Shown in pieces: positions 26,132 to 35,417 of a stretch of 64,000 nucleotides of DNA. The stretch's first letter is position 1, and the number at the start of each line of letters is the position of its first letter. The DNA is taken from the NCBI RefSeq assembly GCF_000482545.1, contig NZ_KI519454.1, positions 1,054,001 to 1,118,000 on the forward strand. The letters run 5' to 3'. The position numbers and the translations under genes were made by a program. The DNA comes from Arthrobacter sp. 35W. Its GTDB lineage: Bacteria > Actinomycetota > Actinomycetes > Actinomycetales > Micrococcaceae. The notes beneath the pieces were generated by a model. It did not search any database, had not been told where the DNA came from, and was given only the letters and a program-made list of their open reading frames with translations.

Positions 26132-27217
26132 TTATCCTTTCCTCCCGGCACCGAGACGGGTCCGGACCAGAGTGTCGGCAGCATTGCCGGGCGTGGTCGA
26201 GCGTTCTTGGGCAATTCGGAGGATCTCCGTGACGGTCAGTCCGATGTGACCGATGCGGATCCCGACTTCGTCGGGCTGGATCACGTCAATCTCGGATGCG
26301 ACCTGAATCAGACCCCCGGCATTGGCTACATAGTCAGGCACCCACAGCACCTCCTGGGCTGCGAGCTGATTCTCCACATCTGCGTTCAGCAACTGGTTAT
26401 TGGCTGCCCCGCACACCAGACGTGCTTGAATCGATGGGACAGTTTTTGGGTTTAGGGTGGCGCCCATGGCGCACGGCGCGTACACGTCGACTTCAGCGTC
26501 GATCACTGACGGTGCGATGCGGATGTCCGGGTGCTCTGTCAGCGCACGTTGCAACGACGCCGGATGGGATTCAGCGAGTACTACGTCAGCGCCGGTTTCC
26601 AGAAGCATATTGATTAGCTGCTTGCCGACCTTGCCGGCTCCTTCGACGCCAACTGAGCGGCCCTTGAGGCCTTCGCTGCCCCAAATGGTGCTCGCAGCGG
26701 CGGCCATCGCCGTGAAAACCCCGAGAGCGGTTGAGTACCCGCTGTCGCCAGACCCTCCTTTGGTTTCATTTCGCCCGACCACCCATTTGGTCGATTCACC
26801 GATGTGGTCCATGTCTGACGACGTGGTGCCCACGTCGCCAGCGGTTATATAGGAACCAGCGAAGGAGTCGACAAAACGCCCATAGGCCCTCAGCAATTCG
26901 GGCGTTTTAATGGTGGCCGGCTCTCCGACGATCACAGCTTTTCCGCCCCCCAGCGGCAATCCCGCTGCTGCTGCTTTGTAGGTCATGCCTTCGGAAAGCC
27001 GGAGTACATCGTTCAAGGCGGCGGCATCGCTTTCGAAGGCGAAGAACCTCGTTCCTCCGAGAGCTGGACCGCGGACCGTGTTGTGAAGGGCGACGATGGC
27101 ATGCAGGCCTGTTGCCTTGTCCCTGAAGACTTTGACGCTTTCGTGGGTTCCTGACAGCTCACGTGACAGGTCGGCGACTACACCGCCTCCGAGATCTGTT
27201 GTCAAAGTGGAAGACAT
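26132..27217 (-). CDS. vdh: Valine/leucine/isoleucine (Glu/Leu/Phe/Val-type) dehydrogenase
   Basis: 361 residues from ATG 27217, which follows GAGGAGCCAGT; the longer frame adds 27 unsupported residues. It is an NAD-dependent oxidative deaminase making 2-keto acids from branched-chain or aromatic L-amino acids. The catalytic lysine is in GMTYKAAAAGLPLGGGKAV (Lys81 by analogy to leucine dehydrogenase Lys80). The Rossmann motif is VGVEGAGKVGKQL, and late segments NPKTVPSIQARLVCGAANNQ and VPDYVANAGGLIQV are conserved. It is the first gene of the 12-gene run and divergent from an Lrp-type regulator. Exact amino acid preference cannot be read; context favours isoleucine and valine. Confidence 0.92.
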   Translation of the reverse strand: MSSTLTTDLGGGVVADLSRELSGTHESVKVFRDKATGLHAIVALHNTVRGPALGGTRFFAFESDAAALNDVLRLSEGMTYKAAAAGLPLGGGKAVIVGEPATIKTPELLRAYGRFVDSFAGSYITAGDVGTTSSDMDHIGESTKWVVGRNETKGGSGDSGYSTALGVFTAMAAAASTIWGSEGLKGRSVGVEGAGKVGKQLINMLLETGADVVLAESHPASLQRALTEHPDIRIAPSVIDAEVDVYAPCAMGATLNPKTVPSIQARLVCGAANNQLLNADVENQLAAQEVLWVPDYVANAGGLIQVASEIDVIQPDEVGIRIGHIGLTVTEILRIAQERSTTPGNAADTLVRTRLGAGRKG

Positions 27218-27298
27218 ACTGGCTCCTCTGTCAGGTAGTCCAATGGAAACGAACGGATATGTTGGACTAACTGTCAATCTACGTCTTGATATGGTCAA

Positions 27299-27318
27299 CT
27301 CAATTGTCTACAACTGAG
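27299..27318. promoter_or_regulatory. Lrp/AsnC operator candidate
   Basis: CTCAATTGTCTACAACTGAG is a 20-base imperfect dyad (8 of 10 positions symmetrical). It lies in the 147-base divergent region between the dehydrogenase (start 27217) and the Lrp gene (start 27365). Length and A/T-rich centre fit an Lrp/AsnC-family site that could control both directions. Confidence 0.55.
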
Positions 27319-27364
27319 CATCTCGCCAATGTGATTGATCCAACCAGGAAGGCTGCTTGACATT

Positions 27365-27868
27365 ATGACCAGAATTGATCGCCTCGATTCAGAGCTGCTG
27401 AAGCGTCTTAACATCAACGCGCGGGCGGGGGTTGCCGAGCTGGCCGGGCAGCTAGGGATATCCCGGAATACCGTGGTTGCCCGTCTTCAGAGACTCGAGG
27501 ACTTAGGGATATTGAAGGGCTACAAACCTGTCATCGATCTCGAAGCCGCCGGGCTTCCCGTCCAGGCTTTCGTGGGGCTGGAGCTGGATCAACGCCAACT
27601 CGCACAGGTAATCACCGCTCTAGGTGAAATCTCAGAAGTTCTCGAGGTGACAACGCAGGCCGGCAGGGAGGATCTCTTGGTCAAAGTAGCAGCCGCAACA
27701 CTCACGCAGCTGCAGCAAGCCGTGGGGCGGATGATCGCGATCCGGGGAGTTCGGCATTCCAACACGACAATGTCAATCAGCACTCCTATGCCCTACCGTG
27801 TACAGCCTCTATTGGATGACTTGACCAGCGAAGCCGGGTGGGGACGATCTACTGCTCTACCGGGCTAA
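27365..27868 (+). CDS. Lrp/AsnC-family transcriptional regulator
   Basis: 167 residues from ATG 27365 (MTRIDRLDSELLKRLNINAR), which aligns with the family N-terminus; ten further upstream codons are unlikely. The helix-turn-helix is AGVAELAGQLGISRNTVVAR, followed by LEDLGILKGYKPVIDLEAAG. The C-terminal RAM-type ligand domain starts about VQAFVGLELDQRQLAQVITA. The gene is divergent from the branched-chain catabolic run. Lrp/AsnC proteins commonly sense the amino acid whose catabolism they control, so a branched-chain amino acid effector is likely here. Confidence 0.9.
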   Translation: MTRIDRLDSELLKRLNINARAGVAELAGQLGISRNTVVARLQRLEDLGILKGYKPVIDLEAAGLPVQAFVGLELDQRQLAQVITALGEISEVLEVTTQAGREDLLVKVAAATLTQLQQAVGRMIAIRGVRHSNTTMSISTPMPYRVQPLLDDLTSEAGWGRSTALPG

Positions 27869-28550
27869 GTCATCGTCCGGCGGCTAACTCGTCGCTGCAG
27901 CGGAAGAAAGCCGGCGTTGCTGTTCCGGTTCGCTTGTCCCACTTACTTGGAAGCGGTAGGACTCTTGAAGGACGCTCCCTTTTGTCAGTTTCCGAAGGCG
28001 TCTGCACGGAATGTCCAAGGTCGTCTGCACTCGGCCACGGGGAAACGCTTCCTTGACAGGCCACCCTTTGGTTCGCCGCGCGGTCCGGTGGCCTGTCCAT
28101 GGGTCGCAGGGTTGAGGGGTTTGGCAGGGGCCGGGTTCTTTTCACCCAGGTGCTGCTGAGTTCCCTCCGCCATTAAGATGGCGTGCGGTCCATCAGGCTC
28201 TCCCAATCCTGCCCCTCCGCCTTCAGCCGGCGGGATGTCTCTGCCAGTTCCCTCATAAGCAGTCCGAATCCGGCACGCGGGACCCGGCCACCTCCTTTGA
28301 CGATGCGCCAGATGTCTGGCGGGCGGCCAAATCGCATTGGACTAGGTCCCGGCAGCGCCTTGGGACACAGCGGATCCGTTTTCTGCGGCGACCCCGGTTG
28401 TGGCAGGGAATTCATACCGTGGTCCGAGCCCTCGGTGCTCGACGTATCTGCGCACTCGAAACTATCTTGGTCAAAAAGGACTAAAGACGCTTCCAAAATT
28501 GATGCCAATTACCCACGCCGTGAGTCGGACCACACTGCAAAGATGGCTCT
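27869..28550. other. Spacer between Lrp gene and peptide transporter
   Basis: No gene recognised. A minus-strand frame at 28173-28508 has no family resemblance. CAGGCCACC (28057-28065) and GGTGGCCTG (28087-28095) form a nine-base stem over a 21-base loop that might terminate Lrp transcription. The promoter of the peptide transporter operon should lie in the last 150 or so bases. Confidence 0.45.
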
Positions 28551-29609
28551 ATGAAGAACATGATTTCATCGGCACCGCCCGATAGCCCAGACGCTGTGGC
28601 GGTTTCTGAGGGGCCTTTGCAGGTGGATGTAGTTGCACAGCCGGCAACGAAGGCCGCCAACACCAATCCCTGGGTGAGCTATCTGACCAGACGCCTCATT
28701 CGGCTAGTGATCTCAGTCGTTGTACTGGTCACGGCAGCGTATCTCATGGTGCGCTTGCTGCCGGGAGATCCCGCACGGCTTTCGCTTGGTCCTGAGGCCA
28801 CAGCCGAGCAGATCGCCGTCCGGCGAGCCGAACTCGGACTGGACGCGTCAGTGGTCACGCAGTATTTCCACTTCTGGGAGAACCTATTCCACGGTGATCT
28901 CGGAAAGTCATACAGCACGCGTCTTCCCGTGTTTGATGTCATTACCCAGCGGCTGCCAGCAACGCTGGAAATCTCGGTTATGTCGATCATCGTGATTCTC
29001 TTGGTCGGCATTCCGTTGGGCATGGCAATGGGTGAAGCGACACGCGGCGGCCGCAACAGGTGGCTGGACGCGATTTTCTCTAGTGTCACCGGTTTCCTGA
29101 CGGTCGCGCCGGTGTTCGTTATTGCGGCCATCTCGATATACATGTTCGCGATCTCCTCTCCGGTCTTCCCAGTGGCAGGACGTTCAGGTCCGTCGTCATA
29201 CGTACTTCCCGTCCTGGCACTGTCGCTTAGCTCGACCTGTGCTCTGGCCCGAATTGTTCGTGCCGAAACATTTAACGTGCTTGAGGCTGACTACGTCAGG
29301 ACTGCGAGGGCAAAACGAATGCGGAAGGCCCGACTCTTTTTTCACCATGTTCTGCCGAATCTGGTGACTCCGACTCTGACGTTCGCGGGCTTGCTGTTTG
29401 GCGGGCTGATTGCGGGCAGCGTCTTTGTCGAAACAGTGTTTGCCTGGCCGGGTATGGGGCCGGTGGTGGTTGGCTCCATCACGAATCGAGACTATCCCCT
29501 GGTACAGGGCATCGTTCTGGTTTATGGCGTCCTCATACTGCTGATCAATCTCGTAGTCGATCTCCTGATTGCGGCGTTTGACCCGCGCTCCCGAATCACA
29601 AAACTTTAG
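28551..29609 (+). CDS. dppB: Peptide ABC importer permease (DppB-type)
   Basis: 352-residue inner-membrane permease. An unusually long polar N-terminus of about 45 residues precedes the DppB-type start WVSYLTRRLIRLVISVVVLV, and LLPGDPARLSLGPEATAEQI follows the first membrane span as usual. Five or six hydrophobic segments follow, and the EAA-type loop is in DYVRTARAKRMRKARLFFHH. The last loop has ETVFAWPGMGPVVVGSI, typical of the family. It is the first gene of a five-gene plus-strand run and lies eight bases before the permease-ATPase fusion. The likely substrates are short peptides; here D-residue-containing peptides are inferred from the hydrolases downstream. Confidence 0.92.
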   Translation: MKNMISSAPPDSPDAVAVSEGPLQVDVVAQPATKAANTNPWVSYLTRRLIRLVISVVVLVTAAYLMVRLLPGDPARLSLGPEATAEQIAVRRAELGLDASVVTQYFHFWENLFHGDLGKSYSTRLPVFDVITQRLPATLEISVMSIIVILLVGIPLGMAMGEATRGGRNRWLDAIFSSVTGFLTVAPVFVIAAISIYMFAISSPVFPVAGRSGPSSYVLPVLALSLSSTCALARIVRAETFNVLEADYVRTARAKRMRKARLFFHHVLPNLVTPTLTFAGLLFGGLIAGSVFVETVFAWPGMGPVVVGSITNRDYPLVQGIVLVYGVLILLINLVVDLLIAAFDPRSRITKL

Positions 29610-29617
29610 AGGACCCG

Positions 29618-31411
29618 ATGACTATACTCACTACCGTCGCGCCGGCGACCCGGCGGATACGATCATTTGTTCACCAGATGCGAACACCGGCAGGAGCCAT
29701 CGCCGCTATCGGCACGGTCCTCTTGGTCGGGCTGGCGATCTTCGCTCCCGTGCTTTGGGGCGCCGAAGCAGCTGAGGTCAATGTCGATGTGATTGCTCGC
29801 GGGCCAAGTGCCGAGCACCTTCTGGGAACCGATTCTGCTGGCCGCGACATCCTGCTCCGCACCCTAGTAGCCGCGCGTACATCATTGATGTACGGCATGC
29901 TTGCGACCCTTATCGGCGTGACACTCGGCGTGATTGTGGGCTGCCTTCCGAGCATCCTGCCGCCGTGGATCGGCCGGCTCGTGACCGCGGTCGTCAACAT
30001 GCTCGTAGCGTTTCCCGCCCTGCTTCTGATTCTGTTCCTTGCGGTGTTTTTTGGGCAGGGTGCTACGGGGGCGGTCTTTGCGCTGGGATTGGCTATCGTG
30101 CCGAACATCGCAAGACTGTGCCAGACGATGACCGCGAGCGTCGTTGGACGGGATTTCGTTAGCGCTGCGAAAGTCCTCGGCGTGCCGCGGACAGCGATCC
30201 TGTTCCGGCACATCATCCCGAGCATCGCTGACGTTATTGTGGTCAACGCGACGATGGCGGCCGCCAGCAGCCTGACCGCGATGGCAGGATTGTCGTTCCT
30301 CGGAATAGGTCTGCAGGCTCCTGCGTACGATTGGGGCCGCCTTTTGTCCGAGGGTCTCGCCCGTATGTACGTGTCGCCCGCGGCCGCTTTGACGCCGGCA
30401 ATTGCTGTCACCCTGGCCGGAATCGTGCTGACCATGCTCGGTGACACCATCGGCCGCGCAGTCGGTGTGACCCCGGTTATCTCGATGCGCAAGCTGGCCG
30501 GTTTGCCCACCCGCTCGGCAAAGCCCGAGCCGGATAGGGGGGAGGCGCCGCATCCCGAAGCCGTTCTGTCGGTTCGCGATCTTCACGTGTCGTTCCCGGC
30601 TTTAGGCAAGTGGGTAACGCCGGTTCGCGGGGTAAGTTTCGATATTGCACGCGGAGAGCGTGTGGGAATCGTCGGGGAGTCGGGTTCAGGCAAGAGCCTC
30701 ACAGCCCTAGCTGTTGCTCAGCTCATCGAATACCCAGGAAGGGTCGAGGCAGACGCCATCGTCTTTGATGGGGTCGACTACGCCGGAATGAGTGAACGCG
30801 AAGTCACGTCCCATGCCGCTGACCTGGGTCTGAAGATGTCGATGGTGTTCCAAGACCCAATGTCCTCGCTCAATCCCTCGCTCCGCGTAGGTCCGCAAGT
30901 CGCTGAGACTGCCCTCCTCCACGGTGGAGGGATTCGAACACAGGCCAGCAATCAGGCCACAGATAGGCTAGCAGAAGTGGGCATCCAGAACCCCAAGATG
31001 CGAGCCCGCCAGTATCCGTTCCAATTCTCGGGTGGTATGCGGCAGCGCGCCATGATCGCCATGGGTTTGATGGGAACACCGAAGCTCATCATCGCCGATG
31101 AACCCACTACAGCATTGGACGCGACCGTTCAACGAACGGTGATGCAGGTCCTGGACCGCGTTGCCGTCGAACACGGGTCAGCGGTCATGTTCATCTCGCA
31201 CGACATTGCACTCGTGACCGGATTCTGTGAACGGGTTCTGGTGATGTACCACGGTGAAATTGTGGAAGACATATCAAGCGCCGACCTGGTCGAGGGGAGC
31301 GCCGTTCACCCCTATACGAAGGCTTTGATGGCCTCGATTCCCACACTGACGACCGACCGTTCGCGCCCGATGGCTACCGTTGCCGACTTCATGAAGGAGG
31401 ACAAGGCATGA
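29618..31411 (+). CDS. Peptide ABC importer permease-ATPase fusion (DppC-DppD)
   Basis: 597 residues combining two subunits. Residues 1-290 are a DppC-type permease (LLGTDSAGRDILLRTLVAAR; EAA loop FVSAAKVLGVPRTAILFRHI). Residues about 305-597 are the DppD ATPase, with Walker A GESGSGKS near 353-360, signature FSGGMRQR near 470, Walker B LIIADEPTTALD near 491-502, and the C-terminal oligopeptide-transporter ending VHPYTKALMASIPTL. Such fusions occur in other actinobacterial peptide/nickel importers. The stop overlaps the start of the partner ATPase by four bases. The fused arrangement fixes one DppD per permease. Confidence 0.92.
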   Translation: MTILTTVAPATRRIRSFVHQMRTPAGAIAAIGTVLLVGLAIFAPVLWGAEAAEVNVDVIARGPSAEHLLGTDSAGRDILLRTLVAARTSLMYGMLATLIGVTLGVIVGCLPSILPPWIGRLVTAVVNMLVAFPALLLILFLAVFFGQGATGAVFALGLAIVPNIARLCQTMTASVVGRDFVSAAKVLGVPRTAILFRHIIPSIADVIVVNATMAAASSLTAMAGLSFLGIGLQAPAYDWGRLLSEGLARMYVSPAAALTPAIAVTLAGIVLTMLGDTIGRAVGVTPVISMRKLAGLPTRSAKPEPDRGEAPHPEAVLSVRDLHVSFPALGKWVTPVRGVSFDIARGERVGIVGESGSGKSLTALAVAQLIEYPGRVEADAIVFDGVDYAGMSEREVTSHAADLGLKMSMVFQDPMSSLNPSLRVGPQVAETALLHGGGIRTQASNQATDRLAEVGIQNPKMRARQYPFQFSGGMRQRAMIAMGLMGTPKLIIADEPTTALDATVQRTVMQVLDRVAVEHGSAVMFISHDIALVTGFCERVLVMYHGEIVEDISSADLVEGSAVHPYTKALMASIPTLTTDRSRPMATVADFMKEDKA

Positions 31412-32226
31412 CTTCGCTCGAGTTTCGCAACCTGGTGGTCGATTTCGGGCGTGGACCCAAAACCGTCCATGCCGTCAAGAACGTAAGCTTCATCGTTCCC
31501 CAGGGAAGTACAGTCGGCGTTCTGGGCGAGTCAGGATCCGGAAAGTCCACAATAGCCCGTGTGGCAGTGGGGCTGGAGCACGCAACCTCCGGTGAGATCC
31601 TGCTCGATGGACATTCTCTGTTGCAGTCAAACCGGGCAGGACGGATGCATCGACGCCAGGTTCAAATGGTTTTTCAGGATCCATATTCGTCCCTAAACCC
31701 TCGGATGACCATCGGAGATTCAATCGCCGAGGGGCTGCATGCCAGCTACCGCAAATCCAAGCAACGAGTGCCCTCGCGTCGTCAGATAGAGGCAGAGACG
31801 CAGGAATTGCTCAGCCTTGTGGGCCTCGATTCTTCCTACGCCGCACACTACCCTCGGCGTTTGTCGGGGGGGCAGAGGCAACGGGTTGCACTGGCTCGGG
31901 CGCTTGGCGCAAAACCGTCCGTGTTGCTTGCTGACGAGATTACCTCTGCCCTGGATGTGTCGGTACAAGGAACGGTCCTCAACCTCTTTCGCAAACTCCA
32001 GTCCGAGCTTGGCTTCACGGCGTTGTTCATTTCGCACAACCTTGCTGTCGTCAGATATGTCTGTGACTACGTCGCAGTGATGGACAAGGGCGATCTGGTT
32101 GAGTTCGGGCCCGTCGATGAAATTCTCACTGCACCAAAGCACCCATCGACTCGTGCGCTGATCGAAGCGGTCCCCGAGATGGGCAAACCGTTGTTCGTCC
32201 CCGCTCATCGGGGAGTTGCCCGCTGA
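31408..32226 (+). CDS. dppF: Peptide ABC importer ATP-binding protein (DppF-type)
   Basis: 272-residue second ATPase of the importer. Walker A is GESGSGKST (about 40-48), signature LSGGQRQRVALARAL (about 152-166) and Walker B VLLADEITSALDVS. Here the usual DEPTS is DEITS, a mild variation next to the catalytic glutamate. The C-terminal oligopeptide ABC segment APKHPSTRALIEAVPEM is short but present. Its start overlaps the fusion gene stop (ATGA). With the fused DppD it gives the two-ATPase set usual for peptide importers. Confidence 0.92.
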   Translation: MTSLEFRNLVVDFGRGPKTVHAVKNVSFIVPQGSTVGVLGESGSGKSTIARVAVGLEHATSGEILLDGHSLLQSNRAGRMHRRQVQMVFQDPYSSLNPRMTIGDSIAEGLHASYRKSKQRVPSRRQIEAETQELLSLVGLDSSYAAHYPRRLSGGQRQRVALARALGAKPSVLLADEITSALDVSVQGTVLNLFRKLQSELGFTALFISHNLAVVRYVCDYVAVMDKGDLVEFGPVDEILTAPKHPSTRALIEAVPEMGKPLFVPAHRGVAR

Positions 32227-32305
32227 AGTGTCACCCGCGACGCACCTGGCTACACATACCCCACACCCCTCTCGAACGTCCTGCACAAACAAAGGAAATA
32301 GCACC

Positions 32306-33886
32306 ATGAAGGTTAGATACCTACCCGTTCTCGCCGTTGCGGCCGCCGGAGCTCTTGTTCTGACGGCCTGCAGCCCCAGCAGCAGCCCAGGAACGGGCCA
32401 GTCAGCGGCTGCTGTGACGGATGGCACCCTTAAATGGGCACTGTCGACAGATCCAGGAAACCTGTTTCCGCAGACTACTTCCTATTCCGACACGCGCCAG
32501 CTAGTTGCTTTCGGATACGACAGCCTCATCGCTGTCGATGACAATGGCCAGCCCAAGCCGTGGTTGGCGGAGAAATGGGATGCGTCATCAACGGAAGTGA
32601 CGTTTACGCTCAAAGAAGGAACAACGTGCGGAGACGGCTCGCCGCTGACCGCGCAGACTGTGGCAGACAACTTCACCTGGATCACAGATACCAAGAATTC
32701 TTCACCCGTGGTGGGTCTATTTGTGCCGTCCGGAACGACGGCCAAAGCGGACAACTCGGCAAGGACAGTCACGCTGACATCCCCGACACCGAATCCATTC
32801 TTGCTCGAATTGCTTGGACAAGTGTTCATCGCATGTGGCAAAGCGATCGCCAGCCCGGACAAGTACTCGTCCGCGTTTGACGGAACAGGGCCCTACACCC
32901 TGTCCGACGTGAGGCCAGGCGAGAGTTACACGCTGACGCGTCGGGACGACTACACCTGGGGCCCAGACGGGACCACGTCCAAGACTGCCGGTCTTCCCAA
33001 AACCGTCACGGTCTCCGTGGTGGGTGATGACACCACGCGTGCCAACCTGCTGTTGGCAGGCAGCATTGACGCCGCAACAGTCGTGGGACCGGATGCTGCC
33101 CGGCTCGATGCCCAAGGCATGTCAGCGTTGCCATTGAAGTCCGGCTCAACGGAGTTGTTCTTCAACCAAGCCGCTTCCCGACCAGCCTCTGACCCAGCTG
33201 TCCGCAAGGCCCTTGTGCAGAGCACCAACACCAAGGTAATGGCCGATATCTTGGCCGGCGGCCAGGGCGCACCATCGCAGTCGCTCCTAATCGGGAAACC
33301 GACGACCTGCGCCATCGATGACGTGTACAACTCCGCTCCAGCGTTTGATACCGCCGCAGCTGCGAAGACACTGGACGATGCAGGGTGGAAGGTCGGAGCA
33401 GGCGGCGTTCGAAGCAAGGACGGACAGGCGCTGTCCATCAAGCTCGTGTACCGAAACAGCACCGAAAAGGCCTCAGCATTCGAGGTCTTGGCCAGTGAGT
33501 GGAAGAAACTCGGCGTGGATGTAACTCTGAAGGGCGCCGATCAGGCTGTGCTCAACGATCTTCTGTCCTCAGGCACCGGAGACTGGGACGTCGTTGATTG
33601 GTACGTAGGGGCACCGTTCCCGACGATGTTGGTCCCGTTCTTCAGCGGCTCCACATCGAGCAACTTCTCGAAGATCAACAACGCCACCTACAACGAGCAC
33701 GTCATTCTGGCCAGCAACAAGCTCGGCATCCAAGGATGCCCGGATTGGCAGATTGCGGAGCGCGCACTGGTATCGGACGCCGACATCCTCCCTATCGGAT
33801 GGATCAACAACAGCACCTATACAAGAAAGTTCACCGCGAGTCGGTCATTCCAGATCGAACCTTGGTCGATTCGGCAGTCGGGCTAA
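32306..33886 (+). CDS. Peptide-binding lipoprotein (family 5)
   Basis: 526 residues from ATG 32306, preceded by AAAGGAAA. A lipoprotein signal MKVRYLPVLAVAAAGALVLT leads to lipobox LTAC. The mature protein shows family 5 features: LKWALSTDPGNLFPQTTSYS near the start, NGQPKPWLAEKWDASSTEVT, a KEGTTCGDGSPLTAQTVADN block and ATRANLLLAGSIDAA-like central segments. It binds the peptide outside the membrane and delivers it to the DppB/DppCD/DppF complex. It lies 79 bases after dppF. A preference for D-containing peptides would be inference from the cluster. Confidence 0.92.
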   Translation: MKVRYLPVLAVAAAGALVLTACSPSSSPGTGQSAAAVTDGTLKWALSTDPGNLFPQTTSYSDTRQLVAFGYDSLIAVDDNGQPKPWLAEKWDASSTEVTFTLKEGTTCGDGSPLTAQTVADNFTWITDTKNSSPVVGLFVPSGTTAKADNSARTVTLTSPTPNPFLLELLGQVFIACGKAIASPDKYSSAFDGTGPYTLSDVRPGESYTLTRRDDYTWGPDGTTSKTAGLPKTVTVSVVGDDTTRANLLLAGSIDAATVVGPDAARLDAQGMSALPLKSGSTELFFNQAASRPASDPAVRKALVQSTNTKVMADILAGGQGAPSQSLLIGKPTTCAIDDVYNSAPAFDTAAAAKTLDDAGWKVGAGGVRSKDGQALSIKLVYRNSTEKASAFEVLASEWKKLGVDVTLKGADQAVLNDLLSSGTGDWDVVDWYVGAPFPTMLVPFFSGSTSSNFSKINNATYNEHVILASNKLGIQGCPDWQIAERALVSDADILPIGWINNSTYTRKFTASRSFQIEPWSIRQSG

Positions 33887-33956
33887 TCACGACGGCACCC
33901 TGACCCGGCACAGTCCGGGCCACGTTCTATGGCACCCACCCACGTAAGGATCAGCA

Positions 33957-35354
33957 ATGACGTTCCAACTCCCCGACGATTTTCTTGCCTCGCAGGCATG
34001 GCAGAACCGGATCGATGCTCTGGCAAAAAAGCACTCCGTACCTGGTGTGCAGGTGGGGGTGATTGCATTGGACGGAGAGGGCCGACCAGACATGCGTGTC
34101 ATGACCACGGGCGTGACGAGTCTCGCCACCGGAATTGAGGTAACTCCCGACACACTCTTCCAATACGGGTCCATCAGCAAAGTCTGGACAACTACGCTGA
34201 TCATGCAGCTCGTCGATGAAGGCAAACTGACGCTGGAGACCCCTGTGGTGGAGATCCTGCCGGAGTTTTCCATCGCCGACATCGTGAACACCAAAGAGAT
34301 CACAATCCGCCAACTCCTTACGCATACCAGCGGCATAGATGGAGATCTGTTCACCGATACCGGCGACAACGACGACTGCTTGGAGAAATATGTCGATGAA
34401 CTGGCCACCGCCATCAGCGTCACTCCGCCCGGCGGTCATCTAAGCTACAGCAATTCGGCATTTGGAGTCGCCGGCCGGATCATCGAAGTCCTGCGTGGCA
34501 AGCCATGGGATGAAGTCGTCGTGGAGAGGCTTCTCCGGCCGCTGGGGCTAACGCACGTCATTACACGGACGAAGGAGGCACCGCTGTTCAGTACCGCCGT
34601 CGGCCACCTCGCCAATCCAGACACTGAATCAGCCGACAAGGTTATTCCCACGACCCGATGGATGCTGCCACGATCCCTAGGACCTGCCGGCAACGTCACC
34701 GGCTCCATGTCGTCGCTACTGACATTCGCGGCGGCGCATCTACGGGACGGCTTGGCGCCGAGCGATGAACGCATATTGTCCGTGGAGTCCGCGAGGCTCA
34801 TGCGGACACCACAGTTTGATCTGACTGCGGACTCGACAGTGGACCAAGCCTGGGGGCTGGGCTGGGTTCTATCGGATTGGGGAACTGTGAGGTCGGCCTA
34901 TCATGGCGGAGCGACGATCGGGCAGATCGCCCGGCTTCAGACGTTCCCGGAACTGCAAATGGCGATCGGTGTGCTGACGAACTCGCGCGGAGGCTCGGGA
35001 CTAGCTGACGAGATCGAGACTGCAATCGGTGTCGAACTGGGGTTGCCCAGCCCCAAGCCTGTGGCCGAGTTGCCTCCCGAGTCATGCGACCTGACACAGA
35101 TTCTGGGGGCGTATGAGTCGACATCCAACCGCTATGAGCTGGCCCTCGATGAAGAGGGGCGGTACTACCTCACCAGCATCGCCAAAGAGGATGTCAACGG
35201 TGAGCCGCAAGCTCCACCATTTCCTGTCGTTCCTTTGTCAAGCACCAGGTTCCTCATTGAAGTGGACGGAAAGTCACACGAATTCACGCATCTCCTGATC
35301 GACGGAAATCCTTACCTCTTCAGCACCCGCTTGTACAAACTCACGAGCGACTAG
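33957..35354 (+). CDS. S12-family serine hydrolase (D-aminopeptidase/beta-lactamase fold)
   Basis: 465 residues; no signal peptide, so probably cytoplasmic. The catalytic set is Ser72/Lys75 in GSISKVW, Tyr164/Asn166 in YSN and His316/Gly318 in YHGG, all in the right order for S12 (class C beta-lactamase-like) enzymes. After about residue 370 there is an extra beta-sheet domain (GAYESTSNRYELALDEEGRY) as seen in D-aminopeptidase-type relatives. The core is very close to the C-terminal half of the fusion protein at 6132, sharing long identical stretches such as IMQLVDEGKL and LLTHTSGIDGD. It sits between the peptide importer and a dipeptidase, so cleavage of imported D-residue peptides is the favoured role. 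Esterase or amidase activity is the alternative. Confidence 0.88.
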   Translation: MTFQLPDDFLASQAWQNRIDALAKKHSVPGVQVGVIALDGEGRPDMRVMTTGVTSLATGIEVTPDTLFQYGSISKVWTTTLIMQLVDEGKLTLETPVVEILPEFSIADIVNTKEITIRQLLTHTSGIDGDLFTDTGDNDDCLEKYVDELATAISVTPPGGHLSYSNSAFGVAGRIIEVLRGKPWDEVVVERLLRPLGLTHVITRTKEAPLFSTAVGHLANPDTESADKVIPTTRWMLPRSLGPAGNVTGSMSSLLTFAAAHLRDGLAPSDERILSVESARLMRTPQFDLTADSTVDQAWGLGWVLSDWGTVRSAYHGGATIGQIARLQTFPELQMAIGVLTNSRGGSGLADEIETAIGVELGLPSPKPVAELPPESCDLTQILGAYESTSNRYELALDEEGRYYLTSIAKEDVNGEPQAPPFPVVPLSSTRFLIEVDGKSHEFTHLLIDGNPYLFSTRLYKLTSD

Positions 35355-35358
35355 ACGC

Positions 35359-35398
35359 TGTGCTGGGCAGGACCACATCAGTCGCCCTGCCCAGCACA
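35359..35398 (+). terminator. Strong hairpin after the S12 hydrolase gene
   Basis: TGTGCTGGGCAGG (35359-35371) and CCTGCCCAGCACA (35386-35398) are exact reverse complements over a 14-base loop, starting four bases after the S12 stop. There is no T-tract, so it may slow or stabilise rather than end transcription of the importer message. Confidence 0.6.
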
Positions 35399-35417
35399 CA
35401 TCCCAGGAGTCACATCC

